From a virus: a stretch of 64,000 nt of DNA. The notes below the pieces were generated by a model, which saw only the letters and a list, made by a program, of their open reading frames with translations, was not told the DNA's origin and did not search any database. Position numbers and translations under genes: made by a program. Below, one piece after another: positions 1-7,247 of this stretch. The stretch covers positions 17,808-81,807 of the IMG/VR virus record IMGVR_UViG_3300025889_000092; one strand, 5' to 3'. Within the stretch, counting starts at the first letter, position 1. Every line of letters starts with the position of its first letter.

Positions 1-240
1 CTCCCTTACGCAAGTGGTTTCGGCTGGGAACCCGCTACAGGTCGTGTTGATTTTCCCTCTTGTAGAGCAATCTTTATCGAAGCAAAATCTACTTCAGGTA
101 AAGACACCTTATCGGTCGAGCTTTCCGATGCTCCGGGCCAAGTCTCCACGGCTATTAACCTAGAAGGTAATACTCTTGTTCCTATTTCCTGTACTGCTCT
201 CATTAGCGGCACCGTTCAGGGTGTTTTTGTCTTGTTCTAA
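1..240 (+). CDS. C-terminal part of an unidentified virion-like protein (partial)
   Basis: An open frame enters from the left edge in frame 1 and ends with TAA at 238-240; it has no start in the window. The 79 visible residues are rich in Gly, Ser, Thr and Val with alternating hydrophobics, ending in GVFVLF, as in beta-rich head or tail proteins. The stop overlaps the next start as TAATG, so the two are translated in series. No family recognised. Role as a structural protein is inferred from texture and from the portal and capsid genes downstream. Confidence 0.6.
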   Translation, partial: LPYASGFGWEPATGRVDFPSCRAIFIEAKSTSGKDTLSVELSDAPGQVSTAINLEGNTLVPISCTALISGTVQGVFVLF

Positions 241-464
241 TGGCTGACATCGCTAAGAAAAAAGATCCCGAGAAGTGGGCTAGAGCGAAAGCTAAAGCCC
301 GTAAAAAACTTGGGGGTCATAGTGCGCGAGCTATGCAGCTTGCGACTAAGTACTACAAGGAAATGGGAGGTAAATATGAAGGTAAAAAATCAAGTGATAA
401 CAGACTCTCTAAATGGTCTAAAGAAGATTGGCAAACTAGAGAGGAGTATGAAAAGGACAAATGA
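240..464 (+). CDS. Small basic DUF5872-like protein
   Basis: 74 residues, very rich in Lys and Arg. The pattern DPEKWARAKAKARKK, then HSARAMQLATKYYKEMGG, then LSKWSKEDW resembles the DUF5872 family found in phages and large viruses; the function of that family is not known. It starts inside the stop of the preceding gene (TAATG) and its stop overlaps the next start (ATGA), so it is part of a tightly coupled operon of tiny genes ahead of the portal. A nucleic-acid-binding or virion role is only a guess from its charge. Confidence 0.7.
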   Translation: MADIAKKKDPEKWARAKAKARKKLGGHSARAMQLATKYYKEMGGKYEGKKSSDNRLSKWSKEDWQTREEYEKDK

Positions 465-571
465 ACGAGGATGATTTAGAAGAACTTAATGAGCGAGTCA
501 AGGAGATGAAGATCTCGGTTCTCTTTGAAGAACCTTGCCCCCTTTACGAAGAAGACGAGTCGGATGGCTGA
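461..571 (+). CDS. 36-residue acidic hypothetical protein
   Basis: ATG at 461 overlaps the previous TGA by four bases (ATGA), and its own TGA at 569-571 overlaps the ATG at 564 of the next gene. The peptide begins MNEDDLEELNERVKEMK, highly acidic and probably helical, and contrasts with the basic proteins on both sides. No family recognised. The start-stop overlaps on both sides are the main evidence that it is translated. Confidence 0.5.
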   Translation: MNEDDLEELNERVKEMKISVLFEEPCPLYEEDESDG

Positions 572-779
572 TTTAGCACGCGAAAAAGGTAGGACTGAGC
601 GCTACCTACCCAAAGCAGCGTGGGCAGCACTCTCAAAAGAGGAGCGTCGCGCAACGGACGATAAGAAAAAAGAGGCTACACAAGGCGACAAACCTGTAAA
701 TACCCGTGTGCCCAACACGGAGAAAGCAAAAGCAGCACGTCGACGTGCAAGCAAGTATCTTAGTAATAAGGAAAAATAA
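564..779 (+). CDS. Small basic phage protein (LPKAAWAALS type)
   Basis: 71 residues from ATG 564, chosen over an in-frame ATG at 525 because 564 overlaps the preceding stop by eight bases. The core LPKAAWAALSKEERRATDDKK followed by a Lys/Arg-rich tail resembles small phage proteins commonly found near structural genes; their function is not established. Highly charged with no membrane segment. Confidence 0.6.
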   Translation: MADLAREKGRTERYLPKAAWAALSKEERRATDDKKKEATQGDKPVNTRVPNTEKAKAARRRASKYLSNKEK

Positions 780-783
780 CCCT

Positions 784-1104
784 ATGGATTATTTCGCTAG
801 AAATTCAAATTATTTCACTAACGCTCTCAACGCACAGGAGCGAGCTGCTCGCGCACAGACGATGGCGCAGCAGTCTGATATGGCTTCGGATCAATATAGT
901 TCGCAGTTCGACCAACTGGCGTCTCAAGGTCCGGTCCCTCCTCAATACGGCTTTTACGGGGTGGAGGATGACGGCGAGAACCACACTGGAACCATCCCTT
1001 TGGATATCAAAGAGGACCTGCTAAATCGAGCTAAAGCTAAAAAACGAGAAAGTAACGGCTCTTTAAGGCTGCTTGCCGGTGGCGGTATCTTCCAGGGGAG
1101 TTAG
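784..1104 (+). CDS. Hypothetical protein, probably virion-associated
   Basis: 106 residues from ATG 784, with an A/G-rich ribosome-binding stretch (aaggaaaa) just upstream. The N-terminal half is Gln/Ala rich (NALNAQERAARAQTMAQQ) and helical; the C-terminal half has PVPPQYGFYGVEDDGE and a Gly-rich end. No family recognised. Its place between small basic proteins and the portal suggests a minor head or connector component. Confidence 0.55.
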   Translation: MDYFARNSNYFTNALNAQERAARAQTMAQQSDMASDQYSSQFDQLASQGPVPPQYGFYGVEDDGENHTGTIPLDIKEDLLNRAKAKKRESNGSLRLLAGGGIFQGS

Positions 1105-1106
1105 TA

Positions 1107-1133
1107 TGCTGTCAGCTTCATAGGCTGACATGC
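1107..1133 (+). promoter_or_regulatory. Hairpin over the start of the glycosyltransferase gene
   Basis: TGTCAGC (1110-1116) pairs with GCTGACA (1124-1130) around a 7-base loop, followed by tgcttttt. The start codon ATG (1130-1132) lies at the 3' base of the stem. It could be a weak terminator for the upstream operon or could limit access to the start codon. Only the inverted repeat is directly seen. Confidence 0.3.
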
Positions 1134-1975
1134 TTTTTGATTGTTTTATGTATTTCGACGAAGCGGAGCTTTTAGAGCTTCGAGTCGAGATGCTTAAGGA
1201 TGTTGTAGACGGTTTCATAATCACTGACGCAGACAGGACGTTTAAGGGTGATAAGAAGTCGTTTTCCTGCGTGGAGACGATTAGAAAATTAGGTCTGCCT
1301 GAGGACCGAATTCAGGTTCTTCACTGTGAGCTGCCCACCCCGGAAACTCACCCAAATCCATGGGTTCGGGAATACGCCCAGCGTGACGCCCTTGGGGTTG
1401 GTATGCGTATGTGTCCTCCTGATTCAGTGTTTTTCTTTAGTGATGTAGATGAGATCCCTAAACCTTCGGCTCTGCTTGAAGCAATTGAGCTAGCCGAAGA
1501 TAACCCGGATCGGTGCGTCCGCCTCTCGATGCCTATGTTTTACGGGCGAGGGGATCTCCGCGTGATGGATCCGAACGGCGATCCAAGTAAGCCCCCGACA
1601 AATTGGACGTGCGGAACGGTCGTTTTATTCGAGCACCTCGTCGAAACACCGTCCCAGATTCGCATGAAGGACAATGGTCTCGTTCACGGAGACTGTGATG
1701 CCGGGTGGCACTTTTCCTGGATGGGTGATGCTGCTCGAATGAAGCGCAAGCTGACTTCCTTCTCCCATTGTTACGACGTTATTCCTAACGCACACGCTCC
1801 CGCTGATAGCCAGGAAATGCTTGATTTCCTGGATTCTTATAAGGCGTCCGCTGGGGGTACTGATCCTTTAGGTCGTTGTGACCACATTTTGACCGCGTAC
1901 CCTCATGACCTATTACCCGAAGAGGTGTTTAAACTAGAGAGAGTAAAGAAGTACCTCCTTCCTAACCATGTCTGA
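1130..1975 (+). CDS. Glycosyltransferase, GT17-like
   Basis: 281 residues. The opening MLFDCFMYFDEAELLELR, the following FIITDADRTFKG, and an acidic DxD-type motif SDVDEIP near residues 103-109 match glycosyltransferase family 17 (beta-1,4-N-acetylglucosaminyltransferase-like). GT17 enzymes move a sugar from a nucleotide sugar to an acceptor; DxD binds the metal and nucleotide. A later segment (HGDCDAGWHFSWMG, about 185-200) also fits the family. No signal peptide. In a phage this could glycosylate a virion protein or alter the host envelope; the acceptor cannot be told from sequence. The last bases overlap the next small gene. Confidence 0.75.
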   Translation: MLFDCFMYFDEAELLELRVEMLKDVVDGFIITDADRTFKGDKKSFSCVETIRKLGLPEDRIQVLHCELPTPETHPNPWVREYAQRDALGVGMRMCPPDSVFFFSDVDEIPKPSALLEAIELAEDNPDRCVRLSMPMFYGRGDLRVMDPNGDPSKPPTNWTCGTVVLFEHLVETPSQIRMKDNGLVHGDCDAGWHFSWMGDAARMKRKLTSFSHCYDVIPNAHAPADSQEMLDFLDSYKASAGGTDPLGRCDHILTAYPHDLLPEEVFKLERVKKYLLPNHV

Positions 1976-2123
1976 CAAAATGCCTGAGGCTCTTCGTAAG
2001 CATTTTGAAAAGAAGGGTGAGAGCGGAGAGGAGGGAGGTAAAATGAAGAAACGGGGTGAAGCTCTCCGCAAAGCTAAGAAGGCAAAGTCCAAGCGTGAAG
2101 CTGAAAAAGAAGCTAAGCGCTGA
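1968..2123 (+). CDS. 51-residue highly charged protein
   Basis: ATG 1968 lies eight bases inside the glycosyltransferase end, in another frame. The peptide is almost entirely Lys, Arg, Glu and Ala (KKRGEALRKAKKAKSKREAE), predicted helical or disordered. No family recognised. It directly precedes the portal gene. A DNA-binding or head-packaged role is only suggested by its charge. Confidence 0.5.
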   Translation: MSDKMPEALRKHFEKKGESGEEGGKMKKRGEALRKAKKAKSKREAEKEAKR

Positions 2124-2148
2124 TTCTTTTTAATAAATTGGGGTACTA

Positions 2149-4395
2149 ATGGCGGACACACTCGGCGTTAAGCAACGCTTCAATGAAATCGTAGAGGCCG
2201 CCCGGAACCAGACCAAAGGGAAACAGGCGGCCACGATGGTCGTTTTGAGTCATCTTCAGCAAATGACGCTGTTGATGATCAAGAAAGGACTGTTTTTTTA
2301 CTGTGAGCAGGATACTTTCCGTTCCCGAGCCAAGTTTATAAACAGTCTTTTAGAACTAAATAAAATCGACATCCGATTTCCGTCGATTATTAGGAACTTT
2401 TTAGTTGACGGATGCGGTCTTTTTTACTTCCGCCCCGACCCCAAGCTTAAATATCAGATTTATTTCTTCCCGAAGGATCAATACCGTGTTTTTCATGACG
2501 TAAATGGGAATATAAATGAAGTCGTAATCATTTACAGCTACAACGTACGTAACTCGACGCTAGGCCTGCCGTCCGATTCGTACGGTTTAAACAAAAGATA
2601 CGTTCGAATCTCTATTACTGAAGACACAATCTCTGAATATGAGGCGAATACAGAGCTCAGCTTCGAGTTAGAGCCCGGAGCGATCATTTCTCCGAAGAGT
2701 GCTAAGCCAAACACGCTTGGTTTTATACCTGCAGTTGAGGTTTTAAATAAACCCAATGCCAGTGGCACCGAAGGGGAGGGTGAATTCGACCCCTTCATGG
2801 AGCAAATTGTGCTTCATGACGAAATGATGCGTAATATCGCCAAAAATATTGAATTTTTTGGCAATCCGACGCTTATCAGCTCTCGTCCCCGGTCTGATCT
2901 GGTCGAAGCAGCAGATGCTGATCGGACTTTCCGCCCCACGATCAGCAGTCAAAGCGGTTTTGGCGGTCGAGACACTCCTTCAACCCGTGTTTCGGAGCCT
3001 TTTGGCGCAAATTCGTCTCTTGGCGGTCTCCGAGTCCCTCGTGTAATCGCAAACGTCGAACCGAGCGACCGTGTGGGCTACATGTCTCCCGACCCGATCA
3101 ACGGGGACATGAATCGTTACGCATTGTTACTGCGTGAGGAGATTCGGACTGCTTTAGGCGGTGTTGATGAACTTTCTGTCTCGGCAGGTGCCACCGCGAC
3201 GGAAATTAAGAGCTTGATGGGTCGCGCACAAGCGACTGCACTCCGTAAGAACAAGAGTTTCCTCACTTACGGCTTCTGTAAGTTGCTCGAGATGATTATT
3301 TATCATCAAGAGCAGGTCTTCCGAGAGAGTTTTGTTGCCGTCACTGGTTTAAAAGCTCCTAAATCACCTGAAGAGAAGACACTCGAAACTGAGAAAGAGT
3401 ATTCGCAAGCTCTTAACAAGTTCGAGTCGACTGTCGATCTCGCCATTCAAGATGCACTGAACAGCAACCAGCTGCCACCGGGTGTCTTTGGCCTTCCGCC
3501 TGACGGAGCTCGCGAAGTTTCTTATCGCTTCCAGGGTGATGTTTATGAGGATACGGCGTATGACATTAACCAGAAATCTATCGTCGTTCGTAACCTGCAA
3601 GAGCTAGGCGTGGACAGCGTTGAGGCTCTTAAATATCTTTTCCCTGATAAGACAGACGCAGAACGTTCTGAGATGTTGAAGGGGTTCCCTTTCCGAATGG
3701 TTCAACAAACACAGAGCGCATTCTCACAATTTTTAGTATTATTAACTCAGATGTTGCAAACGCCACATCCTTTATCACCGGATCAGCCTCTCGGGGCAGA
3801 CCCGCGTCTAAACCTAACGCCCCTGTTATACAGGACGTTTGACCACCTTGCGCAAGAACTGACTTACTCGGGCAGCTATGAGCCAGCAGATCCCAGCTTC
3901 GACCCCGAGCCCGGTCTCCCCGGCGGTAGCGGCCCCTCAGGCGGCGCCCTCGGACCAGGGCTCAACCGCCTACCCGCAGTGGGTGGCCTCTACCCAGGGG
4001 GTGCCTTCGGCAACTACAGCCCAAGCGCCGTCGCCGGTAACACCCCCTTCGGCCCCTTCTACCAGCAGCCAGTCCAACCAGTATCCGTCAACGTCCTCCC
4101 CGTCGAACCCGTGGGAAGCGGCGATGAGCAGCTTGGAGCGGGTGGTCTCCCGTATCTCTCCGTCCCCCAGCCAGGCAGCACAGTATCCGCAGTACCAAAC
4201 GGCGGCGCTGGATACTCAACAGCTCAGTCAGAATTTACAGGCCCAGCCTTGGCAAACCCAGGCCGCCTCGGATCCGCTGACCTTATCCAACAACGGATAT
4301 ACAACCCAGACTTCTTATCCGACTTCTACGGCGCAACAACCGCAAGCCCAAAACCAAACTCCGGTTCTAAGCGAGGCAAGCGCAGCCGTAGTTAA
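2149..4395 (+). CDS. Portal protein (head-tail connector)
   Basis: 748 residues. Portal proteins form the dodecameric ring through which DNA enters and leaves the capsid. The call rests on position (large protein directly ahead of scaffold-like and capsid genes), on alpha/beta stretches such as RFPSIIRNFLVDGCGLFYF, FDPFMEQIVLHDEMMRNIAK, and on a long helical region ALLLREEIRTALGGVDELS as in podovirus-type portals. It is longer than the usual 500-600 residues because of a Gly/Pro/Ser-rich tail from about residue 577 that ends KRGKRSRS. That tail is encoded by DNA that is also open in a second frame carrying the next gene. Start ATG has aattggggt upstream. Confidence 0.7.
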   Translation: MADTLGVKQRFNEIVEAARNQTKGKQAATMVVLSHLQQMTLLMIKKGLFFYCEQDTFRSRAKFINSLLELNKIDIRFPSIIRNFLVDGCGLFYFRPDPKLKYQIYFFPKDQYRVFHDVNGNINEVVIIYSYNVRNSTLGLPSDSYGLNKRYVRISITEDTISEYEANTELSFELEPGAIISPKSAKPNTLGFIPAVEVLNKPNASGTEGEGEFDPFMEQIVLHDEMMRNIAKNIEFFGNPTLISSRPRSDLVEAADADRTFRPTISSQSGFGGRDTPSTRVSEPFGANSSLGGLRVPRVIANVEPSDRVGYMSPDPINGDMNRYALLLREEIRTALGGVDELSVSAGATATEIKSLMGRAQATALRKNKSFLTYGFCKLLEMIIYHQEQVFRESFVAVTGLKAPKSPEEKTLETEKEYSQALNKFESTVDLAIQDALNSNQLPPGVFGLPPDGAREVSYRFQGDVYEDTAYDINQKSIVVRNLQELGVDSVEALKYLFPDKTDAERSEMLKGFPFRMVQQTQSAFSQFLVLLTQMLQTPHPLSPDQPLGADPRLNLTPLLYRTFDHLAQELTYSGSYEPADPSFDPEPGLPGGSGPSGGALGPGLNRLPAVGGLYPGGAFGNYSPSAVAGNTPFGPFYQQPVQPVSVNVLPVEPVGSGDEQLGAGGLPYLSVPQPGSTVSAVPNGGAGYSTAQSEFTGPALANPGRLGSADLIQQRIYNPDFLSDFYGATTASPKPNSGSKRGKRSRS

Positions 4396-4810
4396 CCACT
4401 TCGGTATCGAAGCTCCTGCGGTTCTCAATCAGTACGCCACCACGCTGGAAGATGCTCTGATCCAGCAGGATCAAGCTCTGAACGCAATCGGTGCCCGTTC
4501 TCAGGCCATGGAAACGATCCTTACGGATCCCGATCACCTGGCTGATTACACCAACCGCTTCTTCACCGAAGTCTACCCCGTGGACATCGAAGCTCCTTCC
4601 CAGCCTCCCACGCAGTATCAGCCTCAGTACGATCAGATGCCTGCTGTCCCCGCAGCTTCTAGCTCTGCTTCTCGTCCCGCTGATCCTGACACCCAGTGGC
4701 AAGGCTTCAGCCAGACCATGAATCAGTCTCCTGATCAGGCTTGGCGTTATCTGTCTCAGATGTCTCCTGAAGCAATCCGTAGCAAGCTTCTCTTTATGGA
4801 TGCTGGCTGA
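3878..4810 (+). CDS. Scaffold-like protein overlapping the portal gene
   Basis: 310 residues from ATG 3878, in the +1 frame relative to the portal. The first 170 residues are Pro/Ser/Gln/Ala-rich low complexity; after the portal stop the frame continues as a folded-looking segment (VLNQYATTLEDALIQQDQALNAIG) and ends YLSQMSPEAIRSKLLFMDAG. A Gln/Pro-rich acidic protein between portal and major capsid fits the assembly scaffold position of podovirus-type phages. No Shine-Dalgarno is visible before 3878; an in-frame ATG at 4124 has GGAAG six bases upstream and may be the real or a second start. Either way at least 272 bases are shared with the portal gene. A rho-independent terminator follows. 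Confidence 0.7.
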   Translation: MSQQIPASTPSPVSPAVAAPQAAPSDQGSTAYPQWVASTQGVPSATTAQAPSPVTPPSAPSTSSQSNQYPSTSSPSNPWEAAMSSLERVVSRISPSPSQAAQYPQYQTAALDTQQLSQNLQAQPWQTQAASDPLTLSNNGYTTQTSYPTSTAQQPQAQNQTPVLSEASAAVVNHFGIEAPAVLNQYATTLEDALIQQDQALNAIGARSQAMETILTDPDHLADYTNRFFTEVYPVDIEAPSQPPTQYQPQYDQMPAVPAASSSASRPADPDTQWQGFSQTMNQSPDQAWRYLSQMSPEAIRSKLLFMDAG

Positions 4811-4838
4811 TCTGCCGAGACTACCATTGTGCAAGTTG

Positions 4839-4862
4839 AACCCTCCTTCGGGAGGGTTTTTT
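4839..4862 (+). terminator. Rho-independent terminator after portal/scaffold
   Basis: CCCTCC-TTCG-GGAGGG stem-loop (4841-4856) followed by six T residues. It lies 31 bases after the scaffold-like stop and separates this unit from the capsid unit. Confidence 0.85.
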
Positions 4863-4863
4863 A

Positions 4864-4873
4864 TTTAAACTAA
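4864..4873 (+). promoter_or_regulatory. TTTAAACTAA motif, candidate phage promoter
   Basis: TTTAAACTAA occurs directly after a terminator and 20 bases before the next ATG. Near-identical motifs occur at 16374 and 37718, each 20-24 bases before a gene start, so it may be a -10-like element of a phage promoter class. No clear -35 is seen. Confidence 0.4.
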
Positions 4874-4893
4874 AAACTAAAGAGACTCTTGCT

Positions 4894-5064
4894 ATGCCTT
4901 TTAGCAGCGAAGCTCAGCGTCGTAAGTTTTACGCGATGGCAGAGCGCGGTGAAATCTCTGAGGATAAAGTTCGTGAGTACGAAAAAGAAACTCACGGTAA
5001 TCTTCCTGAGAGGGTGAAAGCGAAAAAGAAGGCTAAGAAGTACACTGAATCTAAGAGCTCTTAA
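4894..5064 (+). CDS. 56-residue basic protein (SEAQRRKFYAMA)
   Basis: ATG 4894 to TAA 5062. The peptide opens MPFSSEAQRRKFYAMAERGE and ends in a Lys-rich stretch. Small proteins with a similar S-x-A-Q-R-x-x-[FY] opening are frequent in phage structural regions; function unknown. It is the first gene after the terminator and the TTTAAACTAA motif, ahead of the capsid genes. Confidence 0.55.
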   Translation: MPFSSEAQRRKFYAMAERGEISEDKVREYEKETHGNLPERVKAKKKAKKYTESKSS

Positions 5065-5068
5065 TTCA

Positions 5069-5245
5069 ATGCCTAATCCAATTGGTCGTAAGCGTATTCC
5101 CTCTGCTTCTTCAGAGGTGGATACCCTGAAAAAGGAGCTGGAAGCACTCAAAGCTATGTACGTTCAAGACATGGCCAACATCAGTGCTGACATTCAAACC
5201 CTGGGTAACCAATCGCAGCCTGCTGATTCCCAACCAGCAAGCTGA
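5069..5245 (+). CDS. 58-residue hypothetical protein with coiled coil
   Basis: ATG 5069, four bases after the preceding stop. Residues 16-35 (SEVDTLKKELEALKAMYVQD) form a short amphipathic heptad-like helix, followed by a Gln/Ser/Pro-rich tail. No family recognised. Possibly a minor assembly factor of the head. Confidence 0.5.
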   Translation: MPNPIGRKRIPSASSEVDTLKKELEALKAMYVQDMANISADIQTLGNQSQPADSQPAS

Positions 5246-5287
5246 GAATTTTTAAAAACTTATAATGGGTATAGCTGATCCACAAAT

Positions 5288-6037
5288 GTGGTCTATACCC
5301 CTCTTTCTAATTACAGATACGATTCGGGACCACATCGGATACAGAGCGGTCCTAATAGGGAAGCGTATCAAGTTGTAAGCTCTGGAATTGTAGATCTCGG
5401 GGCGGATTACGGTGTAGTTGTTCCTGGCCCCCCTAATAGTGGTATATACAGCACCGACGCGTGGCGGGCAGTACCAGCCGCTGTTTCTGGTTATTGGACT
5501 GATTACCAACACGTTGACTATCAACCAAGCGGTACTTTTTTAAGTGCTTACGAAGGTTATAGACCTCTTGGGTTCAGCACGATAGCCAATGCAAAAGTTC
5601 AGACTTCTTACGGACCCGAGTGGGGTGTAAGAGGCACGGGCAAGTACACGTATTTTGGTGGAACTGCGCCGGACAACCAGGCTTACAACCCATATAACAC
5701 TCCGGAAGGAAATACAGCCGCTCAAGGGCACACGGGAGGTCAGTCTCTACAGCAGCGTTATGCCACGACGCTTTTAACAAATCCAACGAACGACACTTCC
5801 GGAAGCAGAGCCTCGTGGGTTTACCATCCTCCTGTTTACTGTCAAACATTTACGGAGGTTTCAAGAAGTGAAACTCCTGGTCTGATGTCTACTGATTTGA
5901 GGTACGTGTATAGAGGTAGAGCAGGTAATTACGTCTCTAACTTTGCTTCTATCTACCATCAACTTCCGGAGGGTGTTCGTTCAATTGTGCGTACCTACAG
6001 TCCTACAGTTAACTCAAGTAATCAAAAAACTAATTAA
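5288..6037 (+). CDS. Hypothetical virion protein, Tyr/Gly/Ser-rich
   Basis: 249 residues from GTG 5288; an in-frame stop at 5276 excludes an earlier start, and the ATG at 5265 is in another frame, so the start is not settled. The protein is rich in Tyr, Gly, Ser, Pro and Thr with little Lys (for example GADYGVVVPGPPNSGIYSTD), a texture typical of beta-rich structural proteins. It sits immediately before the major capsid gene. No family recognised. Confidence 0.55.
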   Translation: MVYTPLSNYRYDSGPHRIQSGPNREAYQVVSSGIVDLGADYGVVVPGPPNSGIYSTDAWRAVPAAVSGYWTDYQHVDYQPSGTFLSAYEGYRPLGFSTIANAKVQTSYGPEWGVRGTGKYTYFGGTAPDNQAYNPYNTPEGNTAAQGHTGGQSLQQRYATTLLTNPTNDTSGSRASWVYHPPVYCQTFTEVSRSETPGLMSTDLRYVYRGRAGNYVSNFASIYHQLPEGVRSIVRTYSPTVNSSNQKTN

Positions 6038-6083
6038 CGCTAAAAACGCGACAGTCACTGTGTTGTCAGGCTTTCAAGTAGTT

Positions 6084-6095
6084 ATATTTAGTAAG
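6084..6095 (+). promoter_or_regulatory. ATATTTAGTAAG motif upstream of the capsid gene
   Basis: The 12-mer ATATTTAGTAAG lies 22 bases before the capsid start and recurs exactly at 22569-22580 before the first tail-fibre gene. Candidate late promoter element; function inferred only from recurrence and position. Confidence 0.35.
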
Positions 6096-6117
6096 TAGTT
6101 CTTCGGGAGTTGACGCT

Positions 6118-7233
6118 TTGTTCGTCGACAATGATTTTCCGAAGCTGCTCGGTGCGGAATTATACCGTCCCCATCCTGCGTACGTCGTAGAGATGGCCGC
6201 TGAGCCGGTCGTTGTTCACGATTTCTCGAAACAACCCGGTCAGACCGTTCAGCTCGATCGTTACCGTTTCTGGGGCAATCCCGGCTCGAAAGAGTCTCGG
6301 GAGCGCACCGCTGAGCAGACCATTGGTACTGCTAATAGCCGGAACATCGTCAAGGACAAAGTGCTCGTGACTCTTCGCGAGTACACCGGTCCTGCCGATC
6401 CGAGTGACCCCACTCAGCCCAGCACCTTCAAGATTGCTCGCGAGACACTGATCACCGCGCAGCGTCTTCTGCTGGACACCGGCAACCTGACTGCTTTCCA
6501 CCAGTCCATCGGTTCTCTGACCCTGCTCGACGACTATCGTCGTTGGCGCGATCGGGTGTTCATCAACGAACTCCTGAAAGCTGTCTCTAAAGGTCAAGCC
6601 TCCGATAGCCAAGGTGGTTACTACTACCCCGGCGATCTCGCCGTCGGTAGTCTGACCTACGCGAACGCTGAACAAGCTAAGTTCGACGTTAAGGACGACC
6701 TGCTGCGCGTGGTCAAGAGCCTGCGCAAGCGTAACGTTCCTACCTACCAGGACGGTTTCTATCGCTGCGTTTGCGATCCGACCTTCCTGATGCACCTGCG
6801 TCAGAACAGCGACTTCCGTGAAGTTGCTCGTTATCCCGGCAACGGTCAGATCAACCCCCTCATGTCCGCGATGCAGCCCAACGCTGCCATCTACATGGGT
6901 CAGGGCTTTGGTCAAGCCACCTTCGTGGCTGGCGAGCCGATCATGCCGACCGGTTTCGTGTTCGAGGGCGTTCGCTTCTTCGAATCCACGAACATGCCTT
7001 CTCAAAATGCGTCCGCGACCATCGGTGGTTCCGCGTCTTCTTACGAGACCGCCATCGGTATGTTCTTCGGACCCCAGTCTGTTGGTGTGGGTATTGGCGG
7101 TAACAACGCCCAAGTCCTGCTCAACAACAATGACGACTTCAGCCGTTTCATCATGATGATTTGGAGCCTGTACGCAGGTTTCGAACTCCTGAATGCTGAT
7201 TTCGCCACCATCGCTTACTCCTTTAACGCCTGA
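6118..7233 (+). CDS. Major capsid protein (HK97 fold, N4-gp56-like)
   Basis: 371 residues. Forms the icosahedral shell. Features resembling the N4 gp56-like capsid family include a long spine-like helix region (FKIARETLITAQRLLLDTGN), the FYRCVCDPTFLMHLRQNSDF segment and a C-terminal beta/P-domain-like stretch. Codon use is strongly biased to C-ending codons compared with flanking genes, as expected of the most abundant virion protein. The start is a TTG (MFVDNDF) with GGGAG about 9 bases upstream; no in-frame ATG occurs until residue 26. The second head gene follows after 14 bases. Capsid identity is from context and pattern, not from a search. Confidence 0.75.
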   Translation: MFVDNDFPKLLGAELYRPHPAYVVEMAAEPVVVHDFSKQPGQTVQLDRYRFWGNPGSKESRERTAEQTIGTANSRNIVKDKVLVTLREYTGPADPSDPTQPSTFKIARETLITAQRLLLDTGNLTAFHQSIGSLTLLDDYRRWRDRVFINELLKAVSKGQASDSQGGYYYPGDLAVGSLTYANAEQAKFDVKDDLLRVVKSLRKRNVPTYQDGFYRCVCDPTFLMHLRQNSDFREVARYPGNGQINPLMSAMQPNAAIYMGQGFGQATFVAGEPIMPTGFVFEGVRFFESTNMPSQNASATIGGSASSYETAIGMFFGPQSVGVGIGGNNAQVLLNNNDDFSRFIMMIWSLYAGFELLNADFATIAYSFNA

Positions 7234-7247
7234 GGAGGTAACTAACG

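Noticed and set aside
4367-4834. 155-residue minus-strand frame across the scaffold-like gene
   Set aside because: Composition follows the sense codons, it runs through the terminator, and nothing resembles a protein family.
6160-7113. 317-residue open frame antisense to the major capsid gene
   Set aside because: It is a shadow of the strongly biased codons of the capsid gene; no ribosome site and no protein-like pattern. The same holds for 7272-7940 and 10687-11433 on the minus strand.
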